From Isoetes taiwanensis (taxonomy: Eukaryota > Streptophyta > Lycopodiopsida > Isoetales > Isoetaceae), in contig JAJEKV010000210.1 of the NCBI GenBank assembly GCA_021234155.1, forward strand, positions 779,501-843,500: a stretch of DNA of 64,000 nucleotides, read 5' to 3'. Position numbers and translations under genes: made by a program. Numbering within the stretch: the first letter of the stretch is position 1; every line of letters starts with the position of its first letter. This document shows, piece after piece, positions 35,271 through 48,165 of this stretch. The notes under the pieces are model-generated. The model saw only the letters and a list, made by a program, of their open reading frames with translations. It searched no databases and was not told the origin of the DNA.

Positions 35271-38200
35271 TAAAGATCAAATTTTTGTGGACAATGCTCT
35301 TACGAATTTGTTGAACTTAAAAAAACCCTATCCAGACTTTAATAAAACGGTTCCTATTACCTACTGGTGTATTTACCAATGCTTGCAATGCATATGCCAC
35401 TTTTTTCTTCAAATTTAAACGTCATATTCATGTATGCATAAATGCAGGGGACAAGCGGTCAGAGTTAAAGCATATTTATATGATCCTTAAATACATGCTT
35501 GTTATAGTAAATGATCAACTGAGCCACTTAGAGGTATGTTTGTTCTAGTACCTAATGAGATGGGTTTGTCATGGGCCTTGTATGTTGTATGTCCCCATTG
35601 TATGTATGATATATCCAAATGTCCCTTTTAATAATATCCCGACTTTGAATTCTTGAGAGCACTCCCTCGTTATGCCCCCTAAATGCATGTTTGTTCCATG
35701 ATGCAAACTTTTCAGGAGAACTTGTACCCGGGGGATGCGCCTATCCTATAGGGGATATGCCACCTGCATACATAGGGTTGTAAAAACCCCAGATCACGAC
35801 AATTTTTAATCAAAAACCCTACCATACGATTTTCAAATTTTGCATTGCATATACCCCTCCCAATTTTATCGTCATTTATCAATTAAAAACCCCTCGTATA
35901 CGACCTTCTGTGAACATTACATATACCCCCAATATGTATACGTAACATTGGGAAGCCAAATCGTTTTCAAATTTGTAATCCCATCCAAGGAAAAAAAACG
36001 AGTAGAACAAAATAAAAACATTACCAGTAATCTTAGTGTTGCAATCGGATTGATGCCTCTACGAATAGGCTGCCAAATCACTAAGCTCTCTCCGTATCAT
36101 ACCATGTTCGGTTCCCCCCCACGGAGCACCCCTCTCCGTTAGTGTACGAAGAATTCAAAAAAAGAAAGTACATTGTACCGTAGATATACATACTAAGAAC
36201 CCACAAAAGTAACCCCTTCATGTTTACGCACGTGGTTTGGGGGGTTCTTCTGAGTGACTCCCCCTTGAACTTGTAGTGCTTGGTATGCTTTGGATGCTTG
36301 TGTTACCCTCTCCCTTGTAAGGACACCTTATATCATGTTGAAGAAGGAAAGCAAACATACTAAGCAAACGTACTCCATATACAGAACTTGCCTTCTATAG
36401 ACATTTTATCTTATAGCATCCTACTTGCACTTGTACTACCTCTACATTTTCCTTGAAGCTGGTAAATAAGTACTCTTCATTTTGCCATAGCCATTTCTTA
36501 AGAAGGAACTGCACGATGCTAGGAAACCCTGTTCTTATTGGCCAAGCTGTGCAGGAACATGCACCCATGCTTCACATATCAGTAAGGAACTTCTTTGCGC
36601 CTGTATAAGTCAAACAACAATGTCCCAAGTATGGAACTAGACTATATACCCCATAGCAACTCTGAAACGTGGATAAATTCTATCTTGTTCCTGCGAGACT
36701 GCCAAACTCCTCAAGGTTGTGCAACCAATATTCTTTCTGCTCCCATCTTCTTTTGGGCAGTCCAAATCAAAACTAGTTGCTACTGCAACCTATATCTTCG
36801 ATCTAAGCACTAAATGTCATTTGTAATGGCAGTATGAAGCTCATGTTCTCTTTCTGGATCCCAAACAACGTTAATGGTCATCAGCTGAAGTTAATGCCAA
36901 TCAACAGATCAAAAACATATATGAAAGATGTTGCCAAAAAGAAAACTTTCAACAGAAAATAAAACACAACCTATCTTGCCAAGGCAAATAAGGACAGCAG
37001 GCTATGACTATCTTGAACAAAGAAAAGGCAAATCAGCTTCAATACATCCTTATCAGCTGTCAAAACATGAATGGCCTGTAGCTAGGCCAAATGAAGAGCT
37101 TTCTGAAAATGATAACACTTTTCTCTCATGTATGATATTAATTCTTGGGGCATGCATGAAGCAACTCATGAAAATAGTGTATAAGACATATCAGCTTATG
37201 TCCTTGACTGCATGCGGACGCCTTCAATATAGGCAAAAAAGAACTTATAGCAGAGAACTTCATAAAACTAGCATTAAATGAGTATTTGTCGAGCATTTGA
37301 ACAAGAAAGCAGGAGAAAGAAGAAAAGTTCATCAACATAAAGAGGAAACAACGAATGCCTAGCAACAAGCATCAACAATATCAAAACGTTCACATATTTG
37401 CCAGTCTAGCCTCTCAAGAACAAGCCCTGATGTCAACATTTGGTGTTAATTGTGGCTTTTGCTTTTTGCATGGCTTCCTCTTGTAAAATCATATTTCTGA
37501 CTTTTCAACAAAGTTACCTTTGATTGCTTGAATCAGAATGAAGGATTGATTATGATTCTTCATCGGCTGGTGATATCTTTCTCTTAAGGTATAGAGAAAT
37601 GCCAATTATATCCAGATCACACAAGAATTGTTTTTCTATCTACGTTGTAGCTCAATCTCCTGCTGAAACTCATTGCCCTATTGTAACCTGCTAGATAAGT
37701 TAGAACTTACTATAAAGCCATCATCCAAATAAATCCTTCTATTGGCAGTCAATATTGTGGCAAAATGGCTTACCTGCTACAAATCATGCTGCAAATCATG
37801 CCATATAAGTTGATACCATGCCAGTTTTGTAATTGGTGCTGCTAAGTTGTATTGACTGGCCTTTTAGAAAGCCCAAGGAGCTAAACCTAGCTATCGTTGA
37901 GGTATCCTTCATTTTCAAAATTCATGCATCTAAAGCATTTATGCATTTATTTAACATTTTATATGGGTTCCAACTTCATCTCCACTAAGGAAGTTATTAC
38001 AGAAGTTTTACTTTTAGGTTTTATTTAATTCTATCTATATTCTAGTGATTTGTTAAATATACAACTTCAAGCACGTCCTGAGGCTTTCTTTTTTCATGTC
38101 TGGGGAAACGCAAGGGCATTAAGTTATTCACAAACATGTACTGACTATTTTAGCTTTAACATCAATGTCCATATTATGGTTACGTGTTCCTCCACAGATA

Positions 38201-38510
38201 ATGCCTCATTTCTATTTTTATTGACAATTTGGCACTGGGAAAGATAGGCACATGCCAATGGCAACTTGTACAAGAAACATCTCATTTTATAAATAGTTAA
38301 GATTTCAGGCTTATGCAGGAAGATGGACGAAGTTAATAGATGGAAAATAGTTGTCCCATCTACTTGAAGATGGATAAAGACAAAAAAAAACGAACATGCT
38401 AGAAGTGATGCTGCAAGTTCCTAAGACCATCAACATGTTATTAGATACTGCATGTTCAACAGGCTTATAATGATCAAATACAAAACTGAAATAAAAACTA
38501 AAAAATAAGC
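35271..38510. other. Anonymous AT-rich sequence
   Basis: No recognisable gene. The 117-codon plus-strand frame at 36928-37281 is rich in basic and Gln residues and overlaps a 76-codon minus frame; I cannot assign it. Confidence 0.4.
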
Positions 38511-38517
38511 TACACAC

Positions 38518-38839
38518 CTGCAAAGGTATTACAACACCAGTTTCTTGTTGTGATAAAAGCCACAAATGAGAGAGTCTGTGCAACTTATTACTTAAGTTGC
38601 TTGTATACTCCACATTATTGTTTAACAGACAAGGCAAATGAAGTGCCAATTGAGCCATTGCAAGCAATATAATGCAGAAAAATTCTGCTGATACAGAGGC
38701 CAAAAAATGAAAATTAAAATGGAACTGATAGCATATAAAGGCATCTATTTATTGAGCTAAAGCTAGAAATACCTGATCGTAAAAGAAGGCCCCATAAAAC
38801 ATGAGTAGGTCTGAGATTTCATTATGGTCTGAAAAAACC
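38518..38839 (-). pseudogene. Possible remnant exon pair, unrecognised
   Basis: Two minus-strand blocks have exon-like borders. 38839-38773 is preceded by TTCACAG, followed by GTATTTC, and reads VFSDHNEISDLLMFYGAFFY then DQ. 38687-38518 is preceded by GTATCAG, followed by GTGTGTAG, and is hydrophobic and Leu-rich, with LLAMAQLALHLPCLL. The 85-bp gap would be a small intron. The phases do not agree, so if this was a gene it is frameshifted. Family unknown. Confidence 0.2.
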
Positions 38840-39109
38840 CTGTGAACCAAAGCCCTGTTGTAGATCATATCAGAAAATCTTGCTTTTAGAACAGTGCTGC
38901 AGATCAAAATCCGTTGTAGATCACAAAGAAACCTAACTAGAGGAAATAATGCGGGCTAGGATGCTGCTACTGGATAAGAATAATTTTGGCATGCTCAATC
39001 TGGTCACATTTCTTTAGAAACGAAATCCTTCAAATAGCACAATGACAATGGTCCACAAGAAATTTCGTAAAGCTTTTAAATTTTGGCTTCAAATGCGTCA
39101 TCGAGTAAG

Positions 39110-39350
39110 ATTCCTTTGTAAGTAAGGACCTAGGAGGAAGCTGGAGCTACAGCCTGAGCCACCATCGCCAGAACACCGGTTAGCCGGTTTCTGGAGTGGC
39201 TGCCCAGCAACAAAAATGACCGCCAGTTTACAGGCGGCAATGGGTTTGTAGCAGTTTGTGGTATATTCTAAGCATATAATGGCATATGCCTGGAATATGC
39301 TACAAGCCCACATGGACGAGGGTTTGCCCCCTTAGGGGCAACCCAAAAGA
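39110..39350. repeat. Double-hairpin module, copy 2
   Basis: Repeats the layout of 35060-35270: ACCGGTTAGCCGG, a hairpin around AAGCATAT...ATATGCTAC, then GGACGAGGGTTTGCCCCC and GGGGCAACCCAAAA. The two copies match best from AATATGCT to the end, about 65 bp. Confidence 0.55.
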
Positions 39351-39521
39351 TACCAGGTTTAGGCTAGCTTGTTCGATGGAAAATAAATTATGATTGCTTT
39401 GATCAGGCAAGCTACTGGAGACACACTCAAGAATATTATCATCAAAAAGGCTTTCATTCTATATAGTTGCAGCTCATAGTTTCCCGTGTGTCTTGTGTGG
39501 GACTTTGACGTTGGTTGATCC

Positions 39522-39782
39522 ATGATTAAACGTTGTTTCAGAGATCATCAGGAGGTTGATGTTATAAATGACGTCGTTAATATCTTTTGTCTTGTTAGAG
39601 ATGCAGCTTATCCTCCACGGCACTTCCTGCTTAGCCCATTCAAAGGACATAAAGTTGGTTTAAGCAGGGAGCAATATCATTGGAACAATATATCATGCAA
39701 GCAAATGTCAGTCGATCAAGCCTTTGGAAGATTGAACGCAAGAATTAGGAAATTGCTAAGAAGAAATAACATGGATTTGTAG
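39522..39782 (+). pseudogene. PIF/Harbinger DDE transposase, C-terminal fragment
   Basis: The 86-codon frame reads RDAAYPPRHFLLSPFKGH, a spacer, then SVDQAFGRLNARIRKL. This is the Harbinger (DDE_Tnp_4) block GD-x-AYP-LxPF followed by the VE-x-AFGRLKxR block. Position two of the second motif reads Asp where Glu is usual. The rest of the transposase is missing upstream. Confidence 0.65.
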
Positions 39783-40139
39783 AATGTTGTCAAGGTTGTA
39801 TCAGCTTGTTTAGACAATGATAATCATACATTAAACAAGTTACCGAGTCACATTCTGTTGATGCTACTAGACACAATGCCCTTGTGAAGGTTTTATTTGA
39901 GAACAAAACTGTTGAGCTTGTTAGCAAATGTTACGGTACTGCAAGCAAAGATTCGAAGTCAGGAATGGAGTCATAGATTTGTCAGTTATGTTTTCTGTAG
40001 AATGGTTGGATATTTACAAGATATTTACTTTAAAGGAATCTGAACTTGAGAAATCTGAATTTGAGGAATTTGTTTTCGTCTTTATGCTATTGCAATCTAG
40101 TAATAAACAAATTATCAACATGTGCTAACCGAATATAAT

Positions 40140-40975
40140 AAGAAATAAAGGTTCTAAACTAGGAGCATCATCTAAATAATGGATACTAGGTCTCTACCCT
40201 CCTTCCCAATACAAGAAGAGCAAACATGAGATCAATCAACATCATATATCCACATAATTGTTTTCGGGTAGACTTCACTACACACTCCTGGGGATGCTGC
40301 AGTAGGCTGCACTGCAGCAAAAGATCCTCTAAACGGAGGTACAAATGCGAGCTGAGGCCAAAAACTGCTAGAGTCAGAAAATGGTCTAGGTCTCTCGTCA
40401 ATACCAAACTAAAGTAAAAAAATTAAAAGAGGCAACCGTATAACTAGTTAACTCACTGACTAGTCTGAAGGTTCCTCTACTTCCTCAACATCTATATCCG
40501 CGTACTCATCCTCATCCTCATTCATATCACGAATATTTCGCTCATATTTCCTTGTGCATCCACGATGTAATAGCACTAAAGCAATCATATCCACTCCATA
40601 ATAATGAACACCCCTGCAATGCACATGCTTCCATCATAGAATCTGCATCCACAAGTAGATCTAACAAAACCACCCTTAGCACAGAAGCAATATAAAAGAA
40701 ATTCCATGAACCTGTTAGATTGTTCCAGCTCAAATGTGGAGTAGATAGCGTCATTCAGAGGCAACTTATCATTGTGAGAAAGTGCATGTTGAAGCAGATT
40801 ACTATTCTGATTCAAATCCTTAGTAGAGAATACCTCTGCATTGTAATATCCCTTGTATGTGCCAATTCTGCCATAAATAATAAGGTAGCACCAATTTATT
40901 ATTATGTGGCCTGTGACATCCTTTCAGAAACCAAATGGATCATTGTTTGTCATGCGATAGAAGCGGCGCTCTCAA
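40140..40975. other. Anonymous sequence with minus-strand ORFs
   Basis: A minus-strand acidic stretch near 40460-40545 reads RDMNEDEDEYADIDVEE, the kind of tail seen on some Harbinger-associated or nuclear proteins. Frames at 40542-40815 do not join to it clearly. The phrase CTAGGAGCATC followed by TAGGTCTCTACCC (40160-40200) recurs at 61612-61650, so part of this is repeat-derived. Confidence 0.3.
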
Positions 40976-40989
40976 GACCAAACTTTCTT

Positions 40990-41700
40990 GGTTCACACTG
41001 ACCCCGAATTTTGGTCCACAGTTGTTTTTTACTTGTACGGAAGTGTTGTTTTATGCCAAAAACAACACCAAAATGGCCCCAAAAGTCCACTGGCCCGTTT
41101 ATCCGGATTTGCACAAAGAGACAGTGGTTTTTTGCCAAAAAATCCCACGGTGGTTTTTCTGGCACTTTTTTGTTTTTTTGTCAACGTGTCTTTTTTTTCA
41201 CTGTTGTTTTTACCGAACTTTTTCGACGTGTAGTTTTTTTCTTGACTGTTGTTTTTTTGAGGAGCCACGCATTGTTTATCTTCCAAAAAACACATGTAGG
41301 TTTAAATATTAGTACACGTGAAAAACCGAAAAAAAAAATAGTTGTTTTTTCCTTTTCAATATGTGTTGTTTTGTTTTCTCCACTTGTAGTTTTTTAAAGT
41401 CGACATTGTTTTCCCAAAAAATGATATGTAATTTTCAAGAAATTCATATGTATTATTTTAAAAATAATTGTTGTTTTCAAATGTTTCCAATTTTCTCTAT
41501 GTTGATATTTTGTCTCCATATGTAGTTTTTAAAAGGTGCCATTGTTTTCCATTATTGTTTTCCTCATAAAAATATAGGTAATTTCAAAAAAAATCTACAA
41601 TAGTCTTTTGAGAAAAAAATTCATATATTGTTTTTAGTTACTATAAAATCTACAAGTTATTTTTTAAATAAAAAAGCATTATTATGACATATAAGAAAAA
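40990..41700 (+). repeat. T-rich region built of TGTTGTTTT and TGTAGTTTTTT words
   Basis: At least eight TGTTGTTTT-like and four TTGTAGTTTTTT-like words alternate. The left border, CACACTGACCCCG followed by TTTTGGTCCACAGTTG, also occurs inverted near 50835-50875. Frames up to 128 codons (Phe-rich) are composition artefacts. Confidence 0.5.
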
Positions 41701-42575
41701 TAAATGTTGTCTTTAACCAATCATGTAGTGACACGTGGCATATATTTTCAAAAAAAAAATAAAAAAAAATCCAGTATTCACTAGAATCTAGAAGGCAATA
41801 TAATCATATTTTATTTTAAACATGACATCAGACATCATTTTATTATTCTTTCTTGTTTATTCAATCTAAGCATATCCAAATTAAGAAAGTCTTTTTTGAA
41901 ATTGAACCCAACCAAGTTCATTAAATTTAGGCTCTGCTTTTTTAGAGGCCAAATTTCAATAATTGCAATAGAAGTTACAACGAAATTTAACAGAGTTTTG
42001 AGATCAAAATTTTAACACAAACTCGAAAAAGGAAGCTTTTTTATTTCGATCTTAAAGACGACTGTAGAAGACCCGTACAGAAAGAGATTTTTATTTCCAA
42101 TCTTAAGCCTATAGCAGAAGACACAAGTAGGAAAAGTGCAAAAGGCCCCGCTTTGGCGAAGCCTCTCCACCCATTTTTGTAGCCTTGAAAGAAGAAAGCC
42201 ACAATGTAAAGCAAGAGAAACATCTAAAGCCTTGAAGGATACCCCGACAAAGAGAAACATCTAAAGCATCCATTTGTATCGAATGGCTCACGTGATATAA
42301 AAAACAAGCAACCAATTTTAGACGCCAAAACCAAAGCGGATGACTAAGAACTTTCTTATATGGGCTGAAAGGCACCACTAACCAGAATAGGAGTACTGGA
42401 AGTCAGAGATGGCCCAGTAGCAGATAGAGCTATATATGAAACCCCGAGCATATAGGAGTTCTGTTAATTTTTAGCTCACAAGTCCGGTAGAAGAATCGCC
42501 TGTGGTTGGTGTTTTCAAACCCTAAACGCCAGCTTATTTGTAATCGATGGTAAGAATCAATTGTATACCGCAGAA
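41701..42575. other. Anonymous sequence
   Basis: Within 42010-42270 the phrase AGAGAAACATCTAAAGC occurs twice in 50 bp. No gene recognised. Confidence 0.4.
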
Positions 42576-42577
42576 AG

Positions 42578-42732
42578 ACACATGCTCAATGAATTCTCTT
42601 ACCTCATCCGGCCCAAATCGCTTGTTTCCAATAATATTCCCTTTCCAAATACGAATCCAGGGCAGCTTCTGGAACTAGCAGAGTATTCATGGGCGCCAAA
42701 AGCATACTCTACTCCATGTGCCGCAGGGCGAG
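42578..42732 (-). pseudogene. DeSI-like (PPPDE) peptidase gene fragment, broken
   Basis: The minus strand encodes AHGVEYAFGAHEYSA then SRSCPGFVFGKGILL, matching the block around the catalytic His in plant DeSI/PPPDE deubiquitinase-like proteins (HGVEY-x-FGAHEY ... CPGF-x-FR-x-S). About six residues expected between HEY and CPGF are missing. After ETSDLG the frame shifts and continues PDEVREFIEHVS, the expected next helix. The Cys-containing NCNHF segment is absent. It is an internal fragment, perhaps a captured exon or processed copy. Confidence 0.6.
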
Positions 42733-42759
42733 CACCATTGCCGGATTTGGTATCGCCAT

Positions 42760-44525
42760 AGCCAAGCAGAGGCATTTTTCTGGAGGGACAAGGAGGCCAG
42801 ATGTCCGCCGGTTTACGATGTCCGTTTGCATGCGGCATATCACCGGGACACCGAATCTTCGATTCGGGACGCCAGAATCCGCGACGATTTGTTCACTGTG
42901 AGCAGATCCCCCGACCGTGGCAGGTCGAAACTCTCGCCATGCCCATGGAACCCATCGATCGATGCGATGCCCTTCCGTGATTATTGTCTCCGGATTGTCA
43001 CTGGCCGCGAGATATGGCGGCGATTAGAGCTCAACTTTATTTCTACCCCCGACGGAGAAAACGTCCATGGCGGATTATCTAAGAAATCTATGAGAGGCCC
43101 TGTGTTTTCATTTCAGTAAAACCGGCGATTTGGGGACAATATCTTTTCGTTAACAATTTTCGAGTTTTAACTTTCACTCATCGCATCTATCTCGAATCTG
43201 TCATTTAGACTCTAGGGCCACCAAAAGTGATCACGGTTAAAGGAATCTCCCCATTGTCCGATTTTTTTCCTTTGCTTCAACATGGGGTGTATGGCCCGGT
43301 CGAATCCGGGAGGCCGCCGGTGTGACCTGGGGACTCGGATGCGTGGGTCGGATCACCATCGGCAGGCGGCATGCACAAGGTGCATGTCGGATACCTCCTA
43401 AATGCGCCATAGCCATTCGAGGGAAAGGAAAAACACAAGGCGGCAGGGAGGGAAAGGAAAACACAAGGCACGGTGTTAATCTGAGGCAACCAATGAAATT
43501 ACAGGACATGGATCGACATCTTAGCCATTGATCTCACCGCCAATCTCCACCGTCAATTCTAAGGGCCAATCAGAGAATAGGAGGGAGATCAAGATCTATG
43601 CCATCCATCTAAGCCATTGGTTAAACCATCGCTTGGATGCATATTTAAACTCAAAAAGTTTTAAAATGTCCCATATTTCTTGATACTTATGAAAATGCCC
43701 CTATATTATAAGAAATTGCCAAATTGCCCCTAATGGGGAATGTCAAACTGGATGACGAGCAAAAGCGATGGAGATGGACAAGTTCTAGAGTATGTCCGAA
43801 CGACCTTGCTGCAACAAAAACGGAGGGATTACTCCATACTCCTCCAATGAATTGACATTATTAAAACTTTTATAGCTTAGAAGCGGCACCACTCGCTCAT
43901 TTAACTTGTAGAGATTGTCGGAAACCTCTATGTGTTGGCATCTTTTTTCAATTGAAACCGACAAATGAGCAATTTCTAAGATCAAGAATTATCATCTACA
44001 ATGATAATCCTCTTCAAAACTCCATTATATTTCGATAAAATCCTTGATGCCCTCGAACAAGTGTTCTTGAACAATCGGCAGAAATAAATTCACAAGGATC
44101 AATTACGATATATTAAAGATTCGTGTTTAACCGCCTCGCAAATCGGTGAACAAGATAATTTCATAAATGTTTATCATATTTTGCGTAAATTGGTGCAGGT
44201 CAGGCCTATTCCACATTACAAACTTCACTTTGGAACTGAATCATAACGAATTAATATGGAAGTTGAATAATAACAAATGAAGCTCGTGCACATTTATTTC
44301 TCAAGGCATAAAATGCAAATTTGACCCGGTGTGGAAGTAGACAATCATTAGTCGCTTTGAACAGATCTTGCATAGTATATCACTTAGAGAGCGTGTTGAC
44401 GCCTTTAAGATGGACCCTTAACACCTTCCAAAAGTAGTTTGTCTCAAATGTCCTCTCCATATGGTCCCGGCAACTAATGGGCATCTCCCTAATCCATAAA
44501 TTGGCTCTTCTAATAGACTCAGAAC
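42760..44525. other. Anonymous sequence
   Basis: Moderately GC-rich to 43600, then AT-rich. A direct repeat of GGGAAAGGAAAAACACAAGG-type sequence occurs at 43421-43470. The 66-codon minus frame at 43785-43985 (VVPLLSYKSFNNVNSLEEYG) vaguely resembles a helical-repeat protein but is not assignable. Confidence 0.4.
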
Positions 44526-44529
44526 ATCG

Positions 44530-45255
44530 ACTTAGGTGGCATGTTGGAGCCTAGGTGGCATGTTTGAGCCACCTTGGCATGTTGGAGCCTTGGTGGTACG
44601 TTGAAGCCTAGGTGGCATGTTGGAGCCTAGGTGGCATGCTTGAGCCTAGGTGGCATGTTGGAGTCCGCATGGCATGTTTGAGGCATTTTGGCATCTTAGG
44701 TGGCATGCTGGAGCCCTTGTGGCATGTTTGAGCCACCTTGAATGTTTGAGCCAACTAGCTAGCATGTTGGAACCCATGGTGAGCATGTTTGGGCCACCTT
44801 GGCACGTTAGGAGCCTAGGTGGCATGTTGGAGCCAACGTGGCATGTTTGAGCCACCTTGGCATATTTGGGTTCGAGACTATGTGGCATGTTGGAGACTAG
44901 GTGGCATGTTGGCGCCTAGGTGGCCTTGGGATGTTTGAGCCTAGGTGGAGTGCTGGGGCCCGCGTGGCATGTTTGAGCTACCTTGGCATGTTCGATGGCA
45001 TGTTGGAACCCGTGTGGCATATTGGAGCCATCTTGGCATGTTTGAGCCGACCTTTGGCATGTTGGATCCTAGGTGGCATGTTGGAGCCCACATGGCATGT
45101 TTGAGCCACCTTGGAATGTTTAAGGCTAGGTGGCATATTGGAGACTATGTGGCATGTGTGAGCCTAGGTGGTATGTGTGAGCCTAGGTGGCATGTTGGAG
45201 CACGGCATGTTTGAGCCACGTTGGCATGTTAGGTGGCATGTTGAAGCCCATGTGG
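44530..45255. repeat. 19-bp minisatellite, array A
   Basis: Tandem 19-mers of the type TTGGAGCCTAGGTGGCATG and TTTGAGCCACCTTGGCATG, about 38 units, with substitutions and small indels. Because 19 bp shifts the frame by one each time, three units (57 bp) give a 19-codon period and produce spurious His/Met/Trp-rich ORFs on both strands. Confidence 0.9.
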
Positions 45256-45670
45256 CACTCCAAGTGGTGACATGGCATGCCAAGAAAGCAAGGCCAAGTT
45301 TTGACTAGGCCAAAAATGAAAAGATGTCCATCTCTGGGTCTTTTATTGGGTGATGTTGGCAAATTTTGGATGACATGGCTAGATGGTGGTGACATGGACA
45401 TGATGACTAGGACTCTATGCAAGAAATATGATAACCTTTGAAATTTTTTTGGTAGAGGAGTTTGGCAAGGAATAGAATAAAGGGATTTGAAGAACTTAAA
45501 GCGTGACACACTTCCCGGGGAAGGAACCGTGCAGGAGGATGGAAGGTTTTAGGGCTCCGATCTTAAAGCGCCAACGCCCCCCACTACCTCATGACATTAT
45601 GCAAGATCCCGGTCCACCGCTAGGGTATGGCCTCCAAAATGCAAACCCCGCGGCCTTGCCGTGTTATTGT
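45256..45670. other. Unique spacer between array A and the tandem block
   Basis: Includes one loose copy of the block's GCTCCGATCTTAAAGCGCC / CATGACATTATGCAAGATCC segment at 45555-45615. No gene. Confidence 0.4.
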
Positions 45671-48165
45671 AGGGTTTACGTTGTGGAGGCCAAAACGTGG
45701 TCAGATTGCACTTGGGATCTGGGTATACCTTTTTCAAACATGCATGCAGAGCCATGGCAACTGAAATAACAGACTTTGGATCTATTGGCGATCCCGAATC
45801 ATTTCAGAAAAATTTGCTACTACAAAATGTGTTCTTGACTTCTAATTGCGACACTGGGAGGAGGATAAATCCAAACCCCATTTCATCAATTTCTATTGCT
45901 TCTTGTTTTCAACCGCACACTTTCGACCATGCCTCAAGTGCAACTGAATAAAACTCGACCTCCATAACGTAAACCCTACAATAACCTAGCAACGCACAGG
46001 GTTTACGTTTTGGAGGCCAAAACGTAGTCGACTTCTTTGATAACTAGGTGGACCATTTCTAAACATGCATGGGGAGCCATGAGAACTGAAATAACAGAGT
46101 TTCGATCTATTGGCGAACCCGAGTGATCCCAAACAATTTTGCTACTGCATAAGGTGCTCTAGACTTTTAATTGCAAAACTAGGAGGAGATTAAATCCAAA
46201 TCCCATTCTGGCAGTTTCTACTGCCTCGTGTTTTCAAACGCAGCTGCTCGACCATGTCCCAAGTGCAACGGACCAAAGCCCGACCTCCATAACGTAAACC
46301 CTACAATAACCTGGCAAGGCACAGGGTTTACGTTTTGGAGGCCATACCCTAGTCAGATTGGACCAGGATCTTGCACAATGTCATGAGGTAGATAGAGGGC
46401 GTTGACGCCAGAAGACGGAGCCCTAAAACCTTCCAGAAGCAGTTCGACCCAAAGGTCCTCTCTGGAAGGTCCCCCGGCCACTAACCGGGCAACTCTCCCA
46501 CCCGGAACTGTGATCCGACTCGCCAACGGATTCAAACATCGACATTACCCTCGAGACCAAGTTTCGTGGGAAGAAGACCCCCCCTCCAGAAGCCAAAGTA
46601 GCTCATGTCCAACACGTTCAGTAGTGAATTGGCCTTTAGCGGAGGGTGCGGAACCTGCCATGTAGAGGGTTCGTGTTTCTTTTGCTGCAAAAAAATGACC
46701 GCGGTAACTTGGTCCCCGGGTAATTTCGCTGCTTTTTTGGACGACATGGCGAAGTCAAATCTCCATTTTCGAGCCTTTGTACCGCCCGAACGACAAAACA
46801 CTTGGGTTTCTACACTACGACCGTAGACACTTTTGGCGGTTTGATATGTTCTCCCGGACAGATCTTGATTTTTTTTGAACCTGCTCGAAGCAAGTTACTT
46901 GAAGCGTGGATTCAACGGTCGGATAGGGAAACCGGGTTCGGGGAAGGGAGGCATTGGCATTTGCCCTCCCGGAGGAGCATTGGTAGGAAAGCCTGCCTCG
47001 GTAAATCCAAACCCCATTTAGTCAGTTTCTATTGCTTCTTGTTTTCAACTGTAGCTTCTCGACCATGTCTCAAGTGCAACTAAATAAAACTCGACCTTCA
47101 TAACGTAAACCCTACAATAACCTGGCAAGGCACAGGGTTTACGTTTTGGAGGCCATACCCTAGTCAGATTGGACCAGGATCTTGCACAATGTCATGAGGT
47201 AGTGGGAGGGCATTGACGCCAGAAGACGGAGCCCTAAAACCTTCCAGAAGCAGTTCGACCCAAAGGTCCTCTCTGGAAGGTCCCTGGCCACGAACGGGCA
47301 ACTCTCCCACCCCGGAACTACGATCTGACTCTGCCAACGGACTCGAAACATCGACATTACCTTGGAGACCAAGTTTCGTGGGCAGAAGACAACCCCTGCT
47401 CTAGGAAGCGCCAAAGTAGCTCATGTCCAACACGTTCGTAGTGAATTGGCCTTAGCGGAGGGTGCAGAATACTGCCATGTAGAGGGTTCGTGTTTCTTTT
47501 GCTGCAAAAAATGACCGTGTAACTTGGTCCCTAGGGTAATTTCGTTGTTTCGGACGACATGGCGAAGTCAAATCTCCATTCCGGAGCCTTTGTACTGCCC
47601 GAACGACAAAACACTTGGGTTTCTACACGGTCGACTGCAGGACGCTTTGCGGTTTGATATGTTCTCCCGGACAGATCTTGTATTTTTTTGAACCTGCTCG
47701 AAGCAAGTTACTTGAAGCGTGGATTCAACGGTCGGATAGGGAAACCGGGTTCCGGGAAGGGAGGCATTGGGATTTGCCCTCCCGGAGGAGCACTGGTAGG
47801 AAAGCCTGCCTCGGTAAATCCAAACCCCATTTCGCCGGGCTTATTGCTTCTTGTTTTCAACCGCAGCTTCGACCATGTCTCGGGTGACCCTACAATAACC
47901 CGGGCAAGGCAATGTGGTTTACGTTTTGGAGGCCATACCCTAGTCAGATTGGACCAGGATCTTGCACAATGTCATGAGGTAGTGGGAGGGCGTTGATGCC
48001 AGAAGATGGAGCCCTAAAACCTTCCAGAAGCAGTTCGACCCAAAGGTCCTCTCTGGAAGGTCCCTGGCCACGGACGGGCAACTCTCCACCCCCCGGGCTG
48101 ATCCCGACGCCAGCGGACTCAAAACATCGACATTACCCCGGAGACCAAGTTTCAGGCGTAAGACC
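45671..48165. repeat. Nested tandem block with hairpin junctions
   Basis: The landmark GTTTACGTT-TGGAGGCCA occurs at 45674, 46001, 46326, 47137 and 47917, giving spacings of 327, 325, 811 and 780 bp. The first two units are short; the longer ones carry an extra roughly 470-bp segment. At 46001, 46326 and 47137 an upstream inverse, CCTCCATAACGTAAACCCT or variant, pairs with AGGGTTTACGTTTTGGAGG across a loop of about 20 nt. Last junction: left arm lost. ORFs of 60-102 codons repeat with the units and look non-coding. Confidence 0.8.

Noticed and set aside
36928-37281. 117-codon plus-strand ORF
   Set aside because: No recognisable motif, and a comparable frame lies on the opposite strand.
38518-38839. 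Expressed two-exon host gene
   Set aside because: Splice borders look good but the reading phases disagree, so at best it is a remnant.
40988-41397. Phe/Val-rich ORFs up to 128 codons
   Set aside because: T-rich repeat sequence with overlapping frames on both strands; composition explains them.
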